Source: a virus. Taken from it: a stretch of 64,000 nt of DNA. The translations under genes and the position numbers were made by a program. Below the pieces are notes generated by a model. That model did not search any database, was not told the origin of the DNA, and saw only the letters and a program-made list of their open reading frames with translations. Each line of letters opens with the position of its first letter. The stretch's first letter is position 1. Positions 1 to 7,795 of this stretch are shown here, in pieces. Location: IMG/VR virus record IMGVR_UViG_3300008952_000002, positions 124,001-188,000 of that record; one strand, 5' to 3'.

Positions 1-1
1 A

Positions 2-742
2 GGTAATGCCGCCCACCACAAGGTATTCATGGAGAAAATCATCCGACTCTATGATGACCAAGCATCTGCCTATGTTGCTTGTCTAGAATGTGATGAGTAT
101 TGGTCACCCGAACAAGTGAATGATTATGTTGCTTTCATAAAGTCAAAGACAGACAAACCTGTTGCGGTACATTTGTCAGATGGTGTTGGTGGATACAAAC
201 ACGATACACGATACTACACCAATGCAGATTACATCTATCTACAAATAGGTAGACATACTACAGGTGATTACATATCAGATGTAGAGACAGCAAAAAGAAT
301 GTTGACTGAGGCATTGAAACTGGGCAAACCAGTAGTAGTTTCTGAGTATTCGTTATTCAGTGAGTCGGCACAAGCAAAAGCATTAGGTGATCTAATGTGC
401 TCTATGGGTGCCGTAGGTACAGGCAATGGTAGAAACATAACATACTGTGGCCATGAAGATGCACCTAAGAAGAAAAATAGTGATTCTGATACTGCTCTAG
501 CAGTCATAGGTATAGCCGCCATTGCTATAGGCGCCTATTACCTACACACTAGTTATGATTTTGAATTAAAGTTTGACTTGACGGACAACTATCAAATGTA
601 TGGAACTAAAAAAACATTCAATTTGTTTGAGAAAGATGATAACTCATTAAACTTTGAGATGGATTTTTCTCATATAGTTACAGATGACTTTAATAGAAAT
701 AGAATTTTCTTTGGCTTTTCTGGCACATTTGGCAATGGGTAA
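2..742 (+). CDS. C-terminal part of a secreted or membrane TIM-barrel-like protein (5' end outside window)
   Basis: The reading frame is open to the left edge, so the first visible ATG (position 29) is probably internal. The protein aligns throughout with the complete 360-residue protein at 59659-60741, which has a signal peptide. Both share a CLECDEYW motif, a PVVxSEYS strand, a GAxGTGNGR loop, one hydrophobic segment ending AYYLHT and a C-terminal domain beginning DFEL and ending FFGF-GTF. The alternating strand and helix pattern resembles a glycoside-hydrolase-like barrel, but no catalytic family is recognised. It is a surface or periplasmic paralogue whose function is unknown. Confidence 0.75.
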   Translation, partial: GNAAHHKVFMEKIIRLYDDQASAYVACLECDEYWSPEQVNDYVAFIKSKTDKPVAVHLSDGVGGYKHDTRYYTNADYIYLQIGRHTTGDYISDVETAKRMLTEALKLGKPVVVSEYSLFSESAQAKALGDLMCSMGAVGTGNGRNITYCGHEDAPKKKNSDSDTALAVIGIAAIAIGAYYLHTSYDFELKFDLTDNYQMYGTKKTFNLFEKDDNSLNFEMDFSHIVTDDFNRNRIFFGFSGTFGNG

Positions 743-1016
743 AATTTTAAAATTTTGGGAAGAGTCTTACTACAGTGACAAGGTAGCATTTTATTTTGAA
801 TTAGTAAGTTTTATTTTTACTGTAGCCGCGAGTTTAAATTTGGCATTAACAGCAGACGATCCTAATATGTTAATAGTATATCCGGCCTTTTTAATAGGAT
901 CAATAACAGGAATTTATGCATATTACAGACGTAAACTTGCTTGGCCGGTATTACTAACAGGTTATTTTGCCGTTGTAAATGTAATAGGAATAGTTGTAGC
1001 GGCAGGATGGTGGTGA
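735..1016 (+). CDS. Small inner-membrane protein
   Basis: This 93-residue protein starts at ATG 735, inside the last codons of the upstream gene, and ends by overlapping the next gene. After a short charged N-terminus (KILKFWEESYYSDK) it has about three hydrophobic helices: FELVSFIFTVAASLNLAL, a second around YPAFLIGSITGIYAYY, and LLTGYFAVVNVIGIVVAA. No enzymatic motif is visible. Tight overlap with both neighbours suggests co-transcription. The upstream in-frame codons were not chosen because they would extend deep into the previous gene. Function unknown. Confidence 0.6.
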   Translation: MGKILKFWEESYYSDKVAFYFELVSFIFTVAASLNLALTADDPNMLIVYPAFLIGSITGIYAYYRRKLAWPVLLTGYFAVVNVIGIVVAAGWW

Positions 1017-1546
1017 AAGCATTAGTAGTAGGCAATGGCGAAAGCCGTAGGCAAATAGATTTAAACTTGTTTAAAAGAAACGAGTGGGAAATTTATGGAT
1101 GCAATGCTTTATATAGAGAGTTTATTCCAGATCACTTAATAATACTTGATTCACCAATGCGTGAGGAGTTTGAACAAAGTGGCGTTAATGTAGCAAATGT
1201 GCATTATTTAGAAGATATTCCTGAATATGAACCAATGATGAATTCAGGATTAATTGCATTAATAATAGCAATGCGAACACATAACGAAATACATATGATT
1301 GGTTTTGATTTAGAAAGTACAAGTGGAAAGGTAAATAATATATATAACGACACAGAAAACTATTATAGCGGTAATAAAGAATCAGGCGGTTTTATTATCG
1401 AACAATATAACATTAAAGCAGTATGTAACAGATACAGAGGAAAAGGCAGAATTGTTAGAATTGCTAATAATTGCCCATTTGAACTTGACAAATACTTAGA
1501 AAATGTTACAATAAAAGAGTATATAAAAGGACTCGAGAATGCCTAA
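1007..1546 (+). CDS. Rossmann-like protein of a GNGxSR family (DUF115-like), paralogue 1 of 3
   Basis: The protein opens with a beta-strand and glycine loop (VVGNGESRRQIDL), then YGCNALYREF, and has a later strand MIGFDLES. The same layout recurs at 49380-49964 (minus strand) and 61390-62034, so the virus carries three paralogues. The fold resembles DUF115 / MptE-like nucleotide-binding proteins seen near surface-glycan genes, but this is recognition by pattern only. ATG 1007 was chosen because it directly precedes the first strand; it overlaps the upstream stop codon. Substrate unknown. Confidence 0.6.
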   Translation: MVVKALVVGNGESRRQIDLNLFKRNEWEIYGCNALYREFIPDHLIILDSPMREEFEQSGVNVANVHYLEDIPEYEPMMNSGLIALIIAMRTHNEIHMIGFDLESTSGKVNNIYNDTENYYSGNKESGGFIIEQYNIKAVCNRYRGKGRIVRIANNCPFELDKYLENVTIKEYIKGLENA

Positions 1547-2006
1547 GCCAGCAGTATTACCATTAAGCGAAATATTTAACGCAATAGATAAAAAGGATTA
1601 CAACTGGTACAAGAATTTAAGCGCAGAAAAAAAGAAAGCGTTTAGCCCATATTTACAACTTAAATATTCCGCAAGTGCAACAGGCTCCAATGATCTACAG
1701 GAGTATATGATTCGCGCAACCAATAATGAACTAAACATTAACTTTTGGGAGGTAAGTAAGCATCCCGACTTAACTTACAAAATACTGTGTGCTATCAATC
1801 CAAGCATTGGCACATTTAAACGCAAGTATTTGCCAATGAAAAAAGAAACAAAAGATAATAAGAAAACTAGGTTTCTCAAAGAAATATATACGTCGTGGAA
1901 ACTTAGTGACATAGAAGCATATGCAGAAGTATGCGATAAAAAGGAACTCAAACAATTAGCAATAGAACATGGATACGACGATAAGTCAATCAAACAGTGG
2001 CTATGA
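1539..2006 (+). CDS. Possible sliding-clamp-loader small subunit (T4 gp62-like)
   Basis: A 155-residue helical protein with the segment HPDLTYKILCAI followed by a basic stretch and a C-terminus KKELKQLAIEHGYD. This resembles the divergent gp62 clamp-loader subunit of marine T4-like phages, which joins gp44 to load the gp45 clamp. gp62 has no catalytic motif, so the assignment rests on size, helical character and position in an overlapping cluster of small replication-type genes. It overlaps the previous gene by 8 bases and the next by 38. An unrelated small helical protein is possible. Confidence 0.45.
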   Translation: MPKPAVLPLSEIFNAIDKKDYNWYKNLSAEKKKAFSPYLQLKYSASATGSNDLQEYMIRATNNELNINFWEVSKHPDLTYKILCAINPSIGTFKRKYLPMKKETKDNKKTRFLKEIYTSWKLSDIEAYAEVCDKKELKQLAIEHGYDDKSIKQWL

Positions 2007-2670
2007 ATGTAAATTTTGTAACAGGAGTTTTGCTAGAGAAAAAACACTAGCGGCTCATGTATGTGAACAAAAACGTAGACACGGACAGAAAGACGAAAAG
2101 CATGTACAGATAGGATACATTGCTTATAAACGTTTTTATGAACTAACACAAGGTTCTGCTAACTTTAAAGACTACCAGCACTTTGCTAGTAGCCAATATT
2201 ATAATGCGTTTGTAAAGTTTGGCAAACATATTATAAACATCAACGTAATCAATCCGGATTACTTTATTGATTATGTTATTAAAAGTAACATTAAGTTAGA
2301 TAATTGGTGTAAGGATTCTGTGTATGAAGAATATTTACTTCCATATATTAAAACAGAAAATGCTAGAGATGCATTAGAGCGTAGCATATTAAGTATGGAG
2401 GATTGGGCAAATAATAACAATTCTTCGTTCAATCATTTTTTTAAATTTGTAAGTTTTAATAAAGCAGTAGCACTAATAAGAAATGGGAAAATAAGTCCAT
2501 GGGTTATATACCATAGCGATACAGGAATGGATATGCTCGATAAAATGACAGACGAGCAGTTAGGATTAATAAATGACTTCATAGATCCGGTATACTGGAG
2601 TAAACGCTTCGAAGCGTTTCCGGCGGACGTAGAATGGGCAAAGCACATTTTAAGTGAAGCAACCATGTAG
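1969..2670 (+). CDS. C2H2 zinc-finger protein, T4-like phage conserved
   Basis: The N-terminus carries one classical C2H2 finger, CKFCNRSFAREKTLAAHVC, with the last ligand C rather than H (C-x2-C-x12-H-x3-C). The remaining ~200 residues are helical and end in a motif around FIDPVYWSKRFEAFPADVEW. Proteins with this layout occur in marine T4-like phages beside replication and late-transcription genes, but the role is not known to me. The long overlap with the upstream gene makes the start uncertain. An 18-bp perfect palindrome lies in its 3' part (2602-2619). A nucleic-acid-binding role is inferred from the finger. Confidence 0.6.
   Translation: MDTTISQSNSGYECKFCNRSFAREKTLAAHVCEQKRRHGQKDEKHVQIGYIAYKRFYELTQGSANFKDYQHFASSQYYNAFVKFGKHIININVINPDYFIDYVIKSNIKLDNWCKDSVYEEYLLPYIKTENARDALERSILSMEDWANNNNSSFNHFFKFVSFNKAVALIRNGKISPWVIYHSDTGMDMLDKMTDEQLGLINDFIDPVYWSKRFEAFPADVEWAKHILSEATM
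2602..2619. repeat. 18-bp perfect palindrome inside the zinc-finger gene
   Basis: AAACGCTTCGAAGCGTTT reads identically on both strands and encodes part of the SKRFEAF segment. It could be a protein-binding site or chance. Confidence 0.5.
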
Positions 2671-2679
2671 GAGAAAACG

Positions 2680-2865
2680 ATGACAGATAATATAGTAGAT
2701 TTTGATTTAAAATTGTTAAAGAAACGGCATAAAGAATTAGATAACATAATTTGGAAACTAGAGAATAATGACATAGGCGAAACTCACTCAAAGTTAACTG
2801 AACTCAAGAAAGAAAAGTTACACCTCAAAGATAAAATAGCATGGATGGAAAGTAAATTTGGATGA
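2680..2865 (+). CDS. Small helical protein resembling DUF465/YdcH
   Basis: A 61-residue protein preceded by a good ribosome binding site (TAGGAG, 6 bases before ATG). It begins with an acidic N-terminus (DNIVDFDLKLLKKRHKEL) and has two helices forming a probable coiled-coil hairpin, ending LKKEKLHLKDKIAWM, like bacterial DUF465 (YdcH) proteins. The N-terminus MxDxIxDFDxxxLKK is echoed by the minus-strand gene at 49954-50187. Function unknown. Confidence 0.55.
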   Translation: MTDNIVDFDLKLLKKRHKELDNIIWKLENNDIGETHSKLTELKKEKLHLKDKIAWMESKFG

Positions 2866-3052
2866 TTCGGAAGCCTATAAAAAATACCCACACCACCATA
2901 AATGGTTTAATAAGTTATGGTTAAGTGAAAAATTAGGATATAAATGTGGTCCTGGTGGCGTAAATGTATCACGTAATGATGAATACATTGTTCGTCCAAT
3001 TATGAATTTAGTTAGCATTACCAATTGTACCAAGAGCAAGAAACCAATATGA
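2858..3052 (+). CDS. Conserved small phage protein, probable TTG start
   Basis: A 64-residue protein that appears to start at TTG 2858, overlapping the upstream stop and ending in an ATGA overlap with the next gene. The segment LWLSEKLGYKCGPGGV followed by YIVRPIMNL is, as I recall it, conserved in marine T4-like phages. No catalytic motif is apparent. The coupling on both sides suggests translation as one unit with its neighbours. Confidence 0.5.
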   Translation: MDDSEAYKKYPHHHKWFNKLWLSEKLGYKCGPGGVNVSRNDEYIVRPIMNLVSITNCTKSKKPI

Positions 3053-3618
3053 GCCTTAAATTTGACATTGATATAGACTTCGCGAATAGAAACGAAGTAC
3101 TTGAAAAGTTACAAAACCATACTCCTGCGACTATTATACGCAATAATGAACTAATAAAACATAATACTGGAGTTTATTTTACTGATGTTCCAACAGACCC
3201 AGTAAAAGGTATTTGCTCACTCGATCATAAGGACGCAGAAGAGCGAGGATACTTTAAATTAGATTTACTTAATGTTAATATATACAACCAAGTACAAAGC
3301 GAAGAACATTTAATAGATTTAATGTTTACAGAGCCACCGTGGGAAAGACTTGCTGAAAGAGAATATACTGAACAGATTATACATATCAGCAATCATTATG
3401 ATTTAATAAAGAAGATGATGCCTGACAGTATTCCTAGAATGGCAATGTTTTTAGCAGTAATACGCCCTGCTAAACGCTATCTAGCAAATAGAACGTGGAA
3501 GGAAATAGGGCAAGAAGTTTGGAAAGTACCAACTGATCCTAATTCGTATTATTTTAAAAAGAGTCACTCAGTAGGTTATGCACATTTAGTGGTTGTGCAT
3601 ATGAATTTATTAAAGTAA
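3049..3618 (+). CDS. Conserved phage protein of the replication cluster
   Basis: A 189-residue protein starting at ATG 3049 (ATGA overlap with the upstream stop), beginning MSLKFDIDIDFANR. A central segment KHNTGVYFTDVP ... GYFKLDLLNV loosely resembles a strand found in bacterial DNA polymerase III alpha subunits, but the length excludes a polymerase. The C-terminus FKKSHSVGYAHLVVVHMNLL is strongly hydrophobic. It ends 9 bases before the convergent gene at 3627. I recognise the family as T4-like phage-conserved but cannot name a function. Confidence 0.5.
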   Translation: MSLKFDIDIDFANRNEVLEKLQNHTPATIIRNNELIKHNTGVYFTDVPTDPVKGICSLDHKDAEERGYFKLDLLNVNIYNQVQSEEHLIDLMFTEPPWERLAEREYTEQIIHISNHYDLIKKMMPDSIPRMAMFLAVIRPAKRYLANRTWKEIGQEVWKVPTDPNSYYFKKSHSVGYAHLVVVHMNLLK

Positions 3619-3626
3619 TATATACC

Positions 3627-5252
3627 TTACTTATTACGTTTGTGACTCACATTAGTAACTTTCTTCAGTAGAGGTCCCTTTTTTACAGCCAGTTTATATG
3701 TGGATTGCCCTGCTCTCGGCTGAAAATATAAAGACACCAATACATCTTTTGGATTATTGATATCATAAACTTTAAATCCTACGTTACCCGCGTTTGTCTT
3801 ATATTCCCCGACATCAAAATCTATATCTTTAAGTAGTTTATATAAGTTTTTAAAAGAATGGACACTATAATCGCCGGTTGCCTTAAAATCAACTAACTCT
3901 ACATTATCTTCTCTGGCTGCATGATATTCAACAAAGTTTACCAGTGCTTGTATAAAATCGTATTCTGATTGTGAATCATCGTTTTTAAGCCAAATTTGTT
4001 TAATATTGTTCGCAACTGCGCTGAACATTTTTTGTATACCGGGCCGAACCTTTTTCTGGCTAGCTTGTAATTGGCTGTTTATTGCCTTTTCGATTTGATT
4101 AGAATCCATATCACTAGTGATACCAATGGAATTTAAATACTCTTCTTTTGAAAGTATATTTTCAACATTGATATAGTTTGTACCATCGTCAAACCCTTTC
4201 CATAAAGTTATCAAATTGTTCCACAAATGATCTTTTAGTTTTTCTGCTGTTAGGTTTCCTTGTGGTTTACCAACAAGTGCTTGTTGTCCAATATCTGGAT
4301 TAGTGGCTTTTAATGAAAGATTTGCATATCTAAGTTTTTTTCCGTTAGCAACTATAAATAGGTCTGCTTTAGTACCTCCTCCAGACTGCAAGGAAGCGGC
4401 ACCACCTATACCGTCGGTATCTACTATAATCTCATCAACTTTGAGATTCGTTGCAAAAAATCTAGAGTATTGCGTCATTAATCGAGAATTAGCATAATTT
4501 GCAACTGCCCCAAGCAAGCCTAATAGTTTTGGATTATCTAAATGCTTCCCTTCTCCAATCGCTACTAGTTCCCTAAAAGCCTGTTCTTGAGTTTTAATTC
4601 TCCAAACAATTTTATCTTGTAAATTACTTTTATATTCTGCAGAAGCATACACCACGTCTTCTTTGTGTAATTCTTTTGAATTAATTTTTACTTCTTGACT
4701 ACTACTATTATCTACTGTTAATTTTGAAATTATTTTAAGAATGTCTTTAACTTCGATAGGCTGGACTCCGCCTTGTACACGTTTAGTAAATTTTGCTGTT
4801 AAACCTGCACCTGCCAAGGATTCTGTTAAATTACCAAAATTTGCGATTTGATCTTTACTTTTAATACGATGTGGTTCGGCAAATTGATGATCTTTAAAGA
4901 GATTTGAAATTCTATAATTGTCTAATTGTGTATTAGTTTTAGGATCATAAACCGGTACTACCCAAGATTTACCGTCTAGATAGCCATAGAAGGATCCTGA
5001 TTGAATTGACTTTAAAAGTTTACTTTGGCTGGTGGCATTTGCGTATCCAATGTATATATTATAAGGATACGTTCCGGATCTTGCTTTGGGATAATCATAT
5101 TCTTGCCCACCCAAAGTAGGTGCAATTGTGCCGTCCCATGGAATCTTTCCTTTGACGCGATTTAAAAAAACATCCCATCGTTCTTCAGCAGCTTGATGGA
5201 AATCACCAAACGATAAATTTGCTTCAAATAATTTAAATTCATTAAAACGCAT
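3627..5252 (-). CDS. Leader-bearing virion protein with a PD-(D/E)XK-like segment, candidate packaged nuclease
   Basis: A 541-residue minus-strand protein. It opens MRFNEFKLFE-A, matching the T4 capsid-targeting sequence with a prohead-protease-type cut site L-F-E after residue 10. Mid-protein, a glycine-rich turn leads to KADLFIVANGKKLRYANLSL followed by KAT, where D and the LSLK strand fit the D-x(n)-(D/E/S)-x-K layout of restriction-like nucleases; the middle acidic residue is not canonical. If real, this would be a nuclease packed with the DNA and delivered to the host. The late box lies exactly five bases upstream of its ATG. The nuclease call is tentative; the leader call is firmer. Confidence 0.5.
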   Translation of the reverse strand: MRFNEFKLFEANLSFGDFHQAAEERWDVFLNRVKGKIPWDGTIAPTLGGQEYDYPKARSGTYPYNIYIGYANATSQSKLLKSIQSGSFYGYLDGKSWVVPVYDPKTNTQLDNYRISNLFKDHQFAEPHRIKSKDQIANFGNLTESLAGAGLTAKFTKRVQGGVQPIEVKDILKIISKLTVDNSSSQEVKINSKELHKEDVVYASAEYKSNLQDKIVWRIKTQEQAFRELVAIGEGKHLDNPKLLGLLGAVANYANSRLMTQYSRFFATNLKVDEIIVDTDGIGGAASLQSGGGTKADLFIVANGKKLRYANLSLKATNPDIGQQALVGKPQGNLTAEKLKDHLWNNLITLWKGFDDGTNYINVENILSKEEYLNSIGITSDMDSNQIEKAINSQLQASQKKVRPGIQKMFSAVANNIKQIWLKNDDSQSEYDFIQALVNFVEYHAAREDNVELVDFKATGDYSVHSFKNLYKLLKDIDFDVGEYKTNAGNVGFKVYDINNPKDVLVSLYFQPRAGQSTYKLAVKKGPLLKKVTNVSHKRNK

Positions 5253-5257
5253 AACTG

Positions 5258-5265
5258 TATTTATG
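5258..5265 (-). promoter_or_regulatory. T4-type late promoter box (leaderless geometry)
   Basis: Minus-strand CATAAATA followed by CAGTT and the ATG of the gene ending at 3627. The predicted start site is the A of ATG 5252. Confidence 0.65.
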
Positions 5266-5267
5266 TT

Positions 5268-6581
5268 TTATTGCTTATGAATCTCTTCGTAGATTATAGG
5301 GAAAAGTTCTCTATAATCTGTTCCACGCCTGCGATCCAGTTCTGTTAGATATCTATGTAATTCCTGTTGTGCTTTTTTATTAGGAATATCCGACTCAATT
5401 GCTTTTTTTATTCCTTCAAGATATTCAATGACAGATTCCCTGGTTGTGCTTTCAGAATTTTCGTTTGCAATATTTATTAACATGTCAATTGATTGGTTGT
5501 ATCCCCAATCTAAAATTTTCGGACCAAATATTGAAGGGTGCATCCAGTCTTTACCAGAGGCTTGCATTAAACTAATATTCATACCCCATTCCTTCCCTCT
5601 CGTAATATGTCGTTGATTCCATTCTTGATATTTTTCAATAAGATCAGGCATAGTAAAAGTAGATATAGGAGACCAACATATGTTTATTGTAGTGTCAAGT
5701 CCGGCGTCGATTATATATTTCATGTTTTTATCAAATAATTCTATATCTAGTCCATATCTTACATACTCTGCTTCCTTACCCCAACAATCAATACTGCCGA
5801 CAATATGAGCATTGTGTAATCTACCCTCTTCTAGAAGTTGCTTTAATTTAATAATTTTTGGTTCTATATTATCACTTGATAGATTACTAAAAAAGAATAA
5901 ATCTAAATTTTTAAATTTATCACCATTTCCTGCAATGAAATCTAACAAACGATCAGACTGTGGTTGTATAAAGGGTTCTCCCCCTAAAATGTATAATGAT
6001 CTTAGGTGCTGGCCATTTTTATCTAACCAGTCAAATACTTTATCTAAATATTTAAGTTCTTGATAATTAGGCCGGCCGGCCTTGTGGTCATCAGGATACA
6101 TGAAATCATGTATGTCACCATATTTTTTGTCTTCTGCCTCCCATGTACTACTAAAATACGAACCACAATATGTACAGGATAATTGGCAAAGATTACTGAA
6201 ATATATTTCAAGTTGCGTTGGAGTAACATGAACTGCATTTGGATTATCAAATAATTCAGGCGGAGATGACGGGGCAAATCCCATGTCGTCATGTAAGAGT
6301 CTATCACTCATTCCTCCTGCCTGCTCAATAACTCTACAGTGTTCGCATCCTAACTCTGGCCACTCATCGCGCAACATCTGCAATCGAGCATGTACCTTTT
6401 GATGAGTATTATGAAAATTAAAATCTTCCGTAATTGGATTATGATCACATCTATGGCAACTTGCAGTCGTATTTGTAGTTAAAAATATGGTGCTAAGTGA
6501 CCATTTTAATCTACATTGTAATTTAGACTGTTTAGTGTTAATAATTGATCTATTGTGTACTTGATGTGCATTATCACTCAT
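5268..6581 (-). CDS. Radical SAM protein, twitch/SPASM-like (1 of 5)
   Basis: A 437-residue protein. The [4Fe-4S]-SAM motif C-x3-C-x2-C is CQLSCTYC near residue 131-138, followed by the SAM-binding LYILGGEPF strand (GGE motif). Upstream lie extra cysteine pairs (SCHRCDHN, CEHC) typical of the N-terminal twitch or auxiliary cluster arrangement. Radical SAM enzymes of this type modify peptides, sugars or other small substrates through a 5'-deoxyadenosyl radical; the substrate here is unknown. It sits 5 bases downstream of the gene at 6587-6961 in the same orientation, with a GGTAAA-type weak ribosome binding site. Confidence 0.8.
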   Translation of the reverse strand: MSDNAHQVHNRSIINTKQSKLQCRLKWSLSTIFLTTNTTASCHRCDHNPITEDFNFHNTHQKVHARLQMLRDEWPELGCEHCRVIEQAGGMSDRLLHDDMGFAPSSPPELFDNPNAVHVTPTQLEIYFSNLCQLSCTYCGSYFSSTWEAEDKKYGDIHDFMYPDDHKAGRPNYQELKYLDKVFDWLDKNGQHLRSLYILGGEPFIQPQSDRLLDFIAGNGDKFKNLDLFFFSNLSSDNIEPKIIKLKQLLEEGRLHNAHIVGSIDCWGKEAEYVRYGLDIELFDKNMKYIIDAGLDTTINICWSPISTFTMPDLIEKYQEWNQRHITRGKEWGMNISLMQASGKDWMHPSIFGPKILDWGYNQSIDMLINIANENSESTTRESVIEYLEGIKKAIESDIPNKKAQQELHRYLTELDRRRGTDYRELFPIIYEEIHKQ

Positions 6582-6586
6582 TTTAC

Positions 6587-6961
6587 CTATTTTACCTTTT
6601 GGACTAATTGAATATTTCTACGTTTTGTTCTGCGTTGAGCAAGTTCATTCATACTAACATATGGGCCATGGACTATTTCTACATCTTTCGCCATAAATGT
6701 TTTAATATAAGGTTTGAAAGGTACAAATTCTTTTTTAAGAAAAACGTTAATAGGAAATAATCTATTGGATTCCCACCACCAGACATCTCCCAATTCTAAA
6801 AATTTTTGCTTTACTTTAATGCTAGGAAGCGCATTATAGTCATATATACTAATAATTGATGCATCTTTATTTAAAATAATGCCAATAAACTCTTTATCAA
6901 CATACTTGATATAACTTATAAACGGGTATTTCTCGGTTAGTTCTTGATAAATGTTAGACAT
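6587..6961 (-). CDS. Conserved small T4-like phage protein
   Basis: A 124-residue protein with a central LGDVWWWESNRLFPINVFL motif, then FKPYIKTF and a basic C-terminus (RRTKRRNIQLVQK). The tryptophan-rich core is, as far as I recall, conserved in marine T4-like phages. No enzymatic motif is visible. It is the first gene of the short leftward pair that continues into the radical SAM gene. Confidence 0.55.
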   Translation of the reverse strand: MSNIYQELTEKYPFISYIKYVDKEFIGIILNKDASIISIYDYNALPSIKVKQKFLELGDVWWWESNRLFPINVFLKKEFVPFKPYIKTFMAKDVEIVHGPYVSMNELAQRRTKRRNIQLVQKVK

Positions 6962-6963
6962 AA

Positions 6964-6971
6964 AATAAATA
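6964..6971 (+). promoter_or_regulatory. Late promoter box (AATAAATA)
   Basis: Predicted start near 6977 would give a short leader containing AAAGGA before ATG 6991. Confidence 0.45.
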
Positions 6972-6990
6972 TAGTAAAGGATTTTATAAA

Positions 6991-7761
6991 ATGCTAGTTA
7001 CTACTGTCTATTTATATGACCAAATTATTAATTTGAAAATTAAGGTTGACACTGACAAACAACATTGGGGGTATGAAATGTATAATCATCCGATTAAATT
7101 ATACAAAGGTATTGATAACACAATACAAATACAATTGAAAAACGATAACCAAAAAACTTTAACCATTACAGACAAGACGATTACGTTTAGTATACTAAAC
7201 TCGTCGGACGGAACAAGTGTGCTTTTAAATAAAACAGCAACGATTGTAGATGGTATTAATGGCAAGGCAAAGGTTACTATTACAGAAGGTGATTTGTTAA
7301 ATTTAGATAGCCAATATCTAAATTATTCAGTGAAGGTTGTAGACGGTGAAGAAAATCAAATGATTGGGTACGTAGACGGCGCATATGATGTTATTGGCCA
7401 ATTACAAATCTTAGATGGAGTGTTCCCAGACATAAAAGAAAGTCTAGAATTAAAATTAGCAGACTTCCAGGAAGCAGGCGGTACATATACCAGTGATCCT
7501 TTAGTGGCAGAGTCAAAATTAAACCAAAATACAGGATTACATACTGCCGCATTTTATGTAAATGGTTACAGTGGTGATATCAAAGTACAAGCAACATTAA
7601 ATGATAATGTGGCGCCTGCCGATTATTTTGACATTAAAACTGTAACTTTGGCATCAAAAACCGGCATTGCATATACTAACTGGAATGGAGTTTATAACAG
7701 AGTACGATTTGTACACACACCAACTGCAGGTAGTATGGAAAAAATTCTTTACCGCTCATAA
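6991..7761 (+). CDS. Virion structural protein, beta-rich (baseplate or fibre type)
   Basis: A 256-residue protein with AAAGGA upstream of ATG 6991. The first ~130 residues are repeating beta-strands of the type KGIDNTIQIQLKNDNQKT ... TITFSILNS, the immunoglobulin-like layout of phage baseplate upper (BppU-type) or fibre-attachment proteins. The C-terminal half has further strands (AAFYVNGYSGDIKVQATL). It stands alone with its own late box and is followed by a separate radical SAM gene. A structural role is inferred from composition and layout. Confidence 0.55.
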   Translation: MLVTTVYLYDQIINLKIKVDTDKQHWGYEMYNHPIKLYKGIDNTIQIQLKNDNQKTLTITDKTITFSILNSSDGTSVLLNKTATIVDGINGKAKVTITEGDLLNLDSQYLNYSVKVVDGEENQMIGYVDGAYDVIGQLQILDGVFPDIKESLELKLADFQEAGGTYTSDPLVAESKLNQNTGLHTAAFYVNGYSGDIKVQATLNDNVAPADYFDIKTVTLASKTGIAYTNWNGVYNRVRFVHTPTAGSMEKILYRS

Positions 7762-7795
7762 CATTGTTAAATAATAATGTAATATATAATACGTT

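Noticed and set aside
7764-7790. Sigma70 promoter before gene 7796
   Set aside because: TATAAT is present, but the best -35 is poor and the spacer would be 15 bases.
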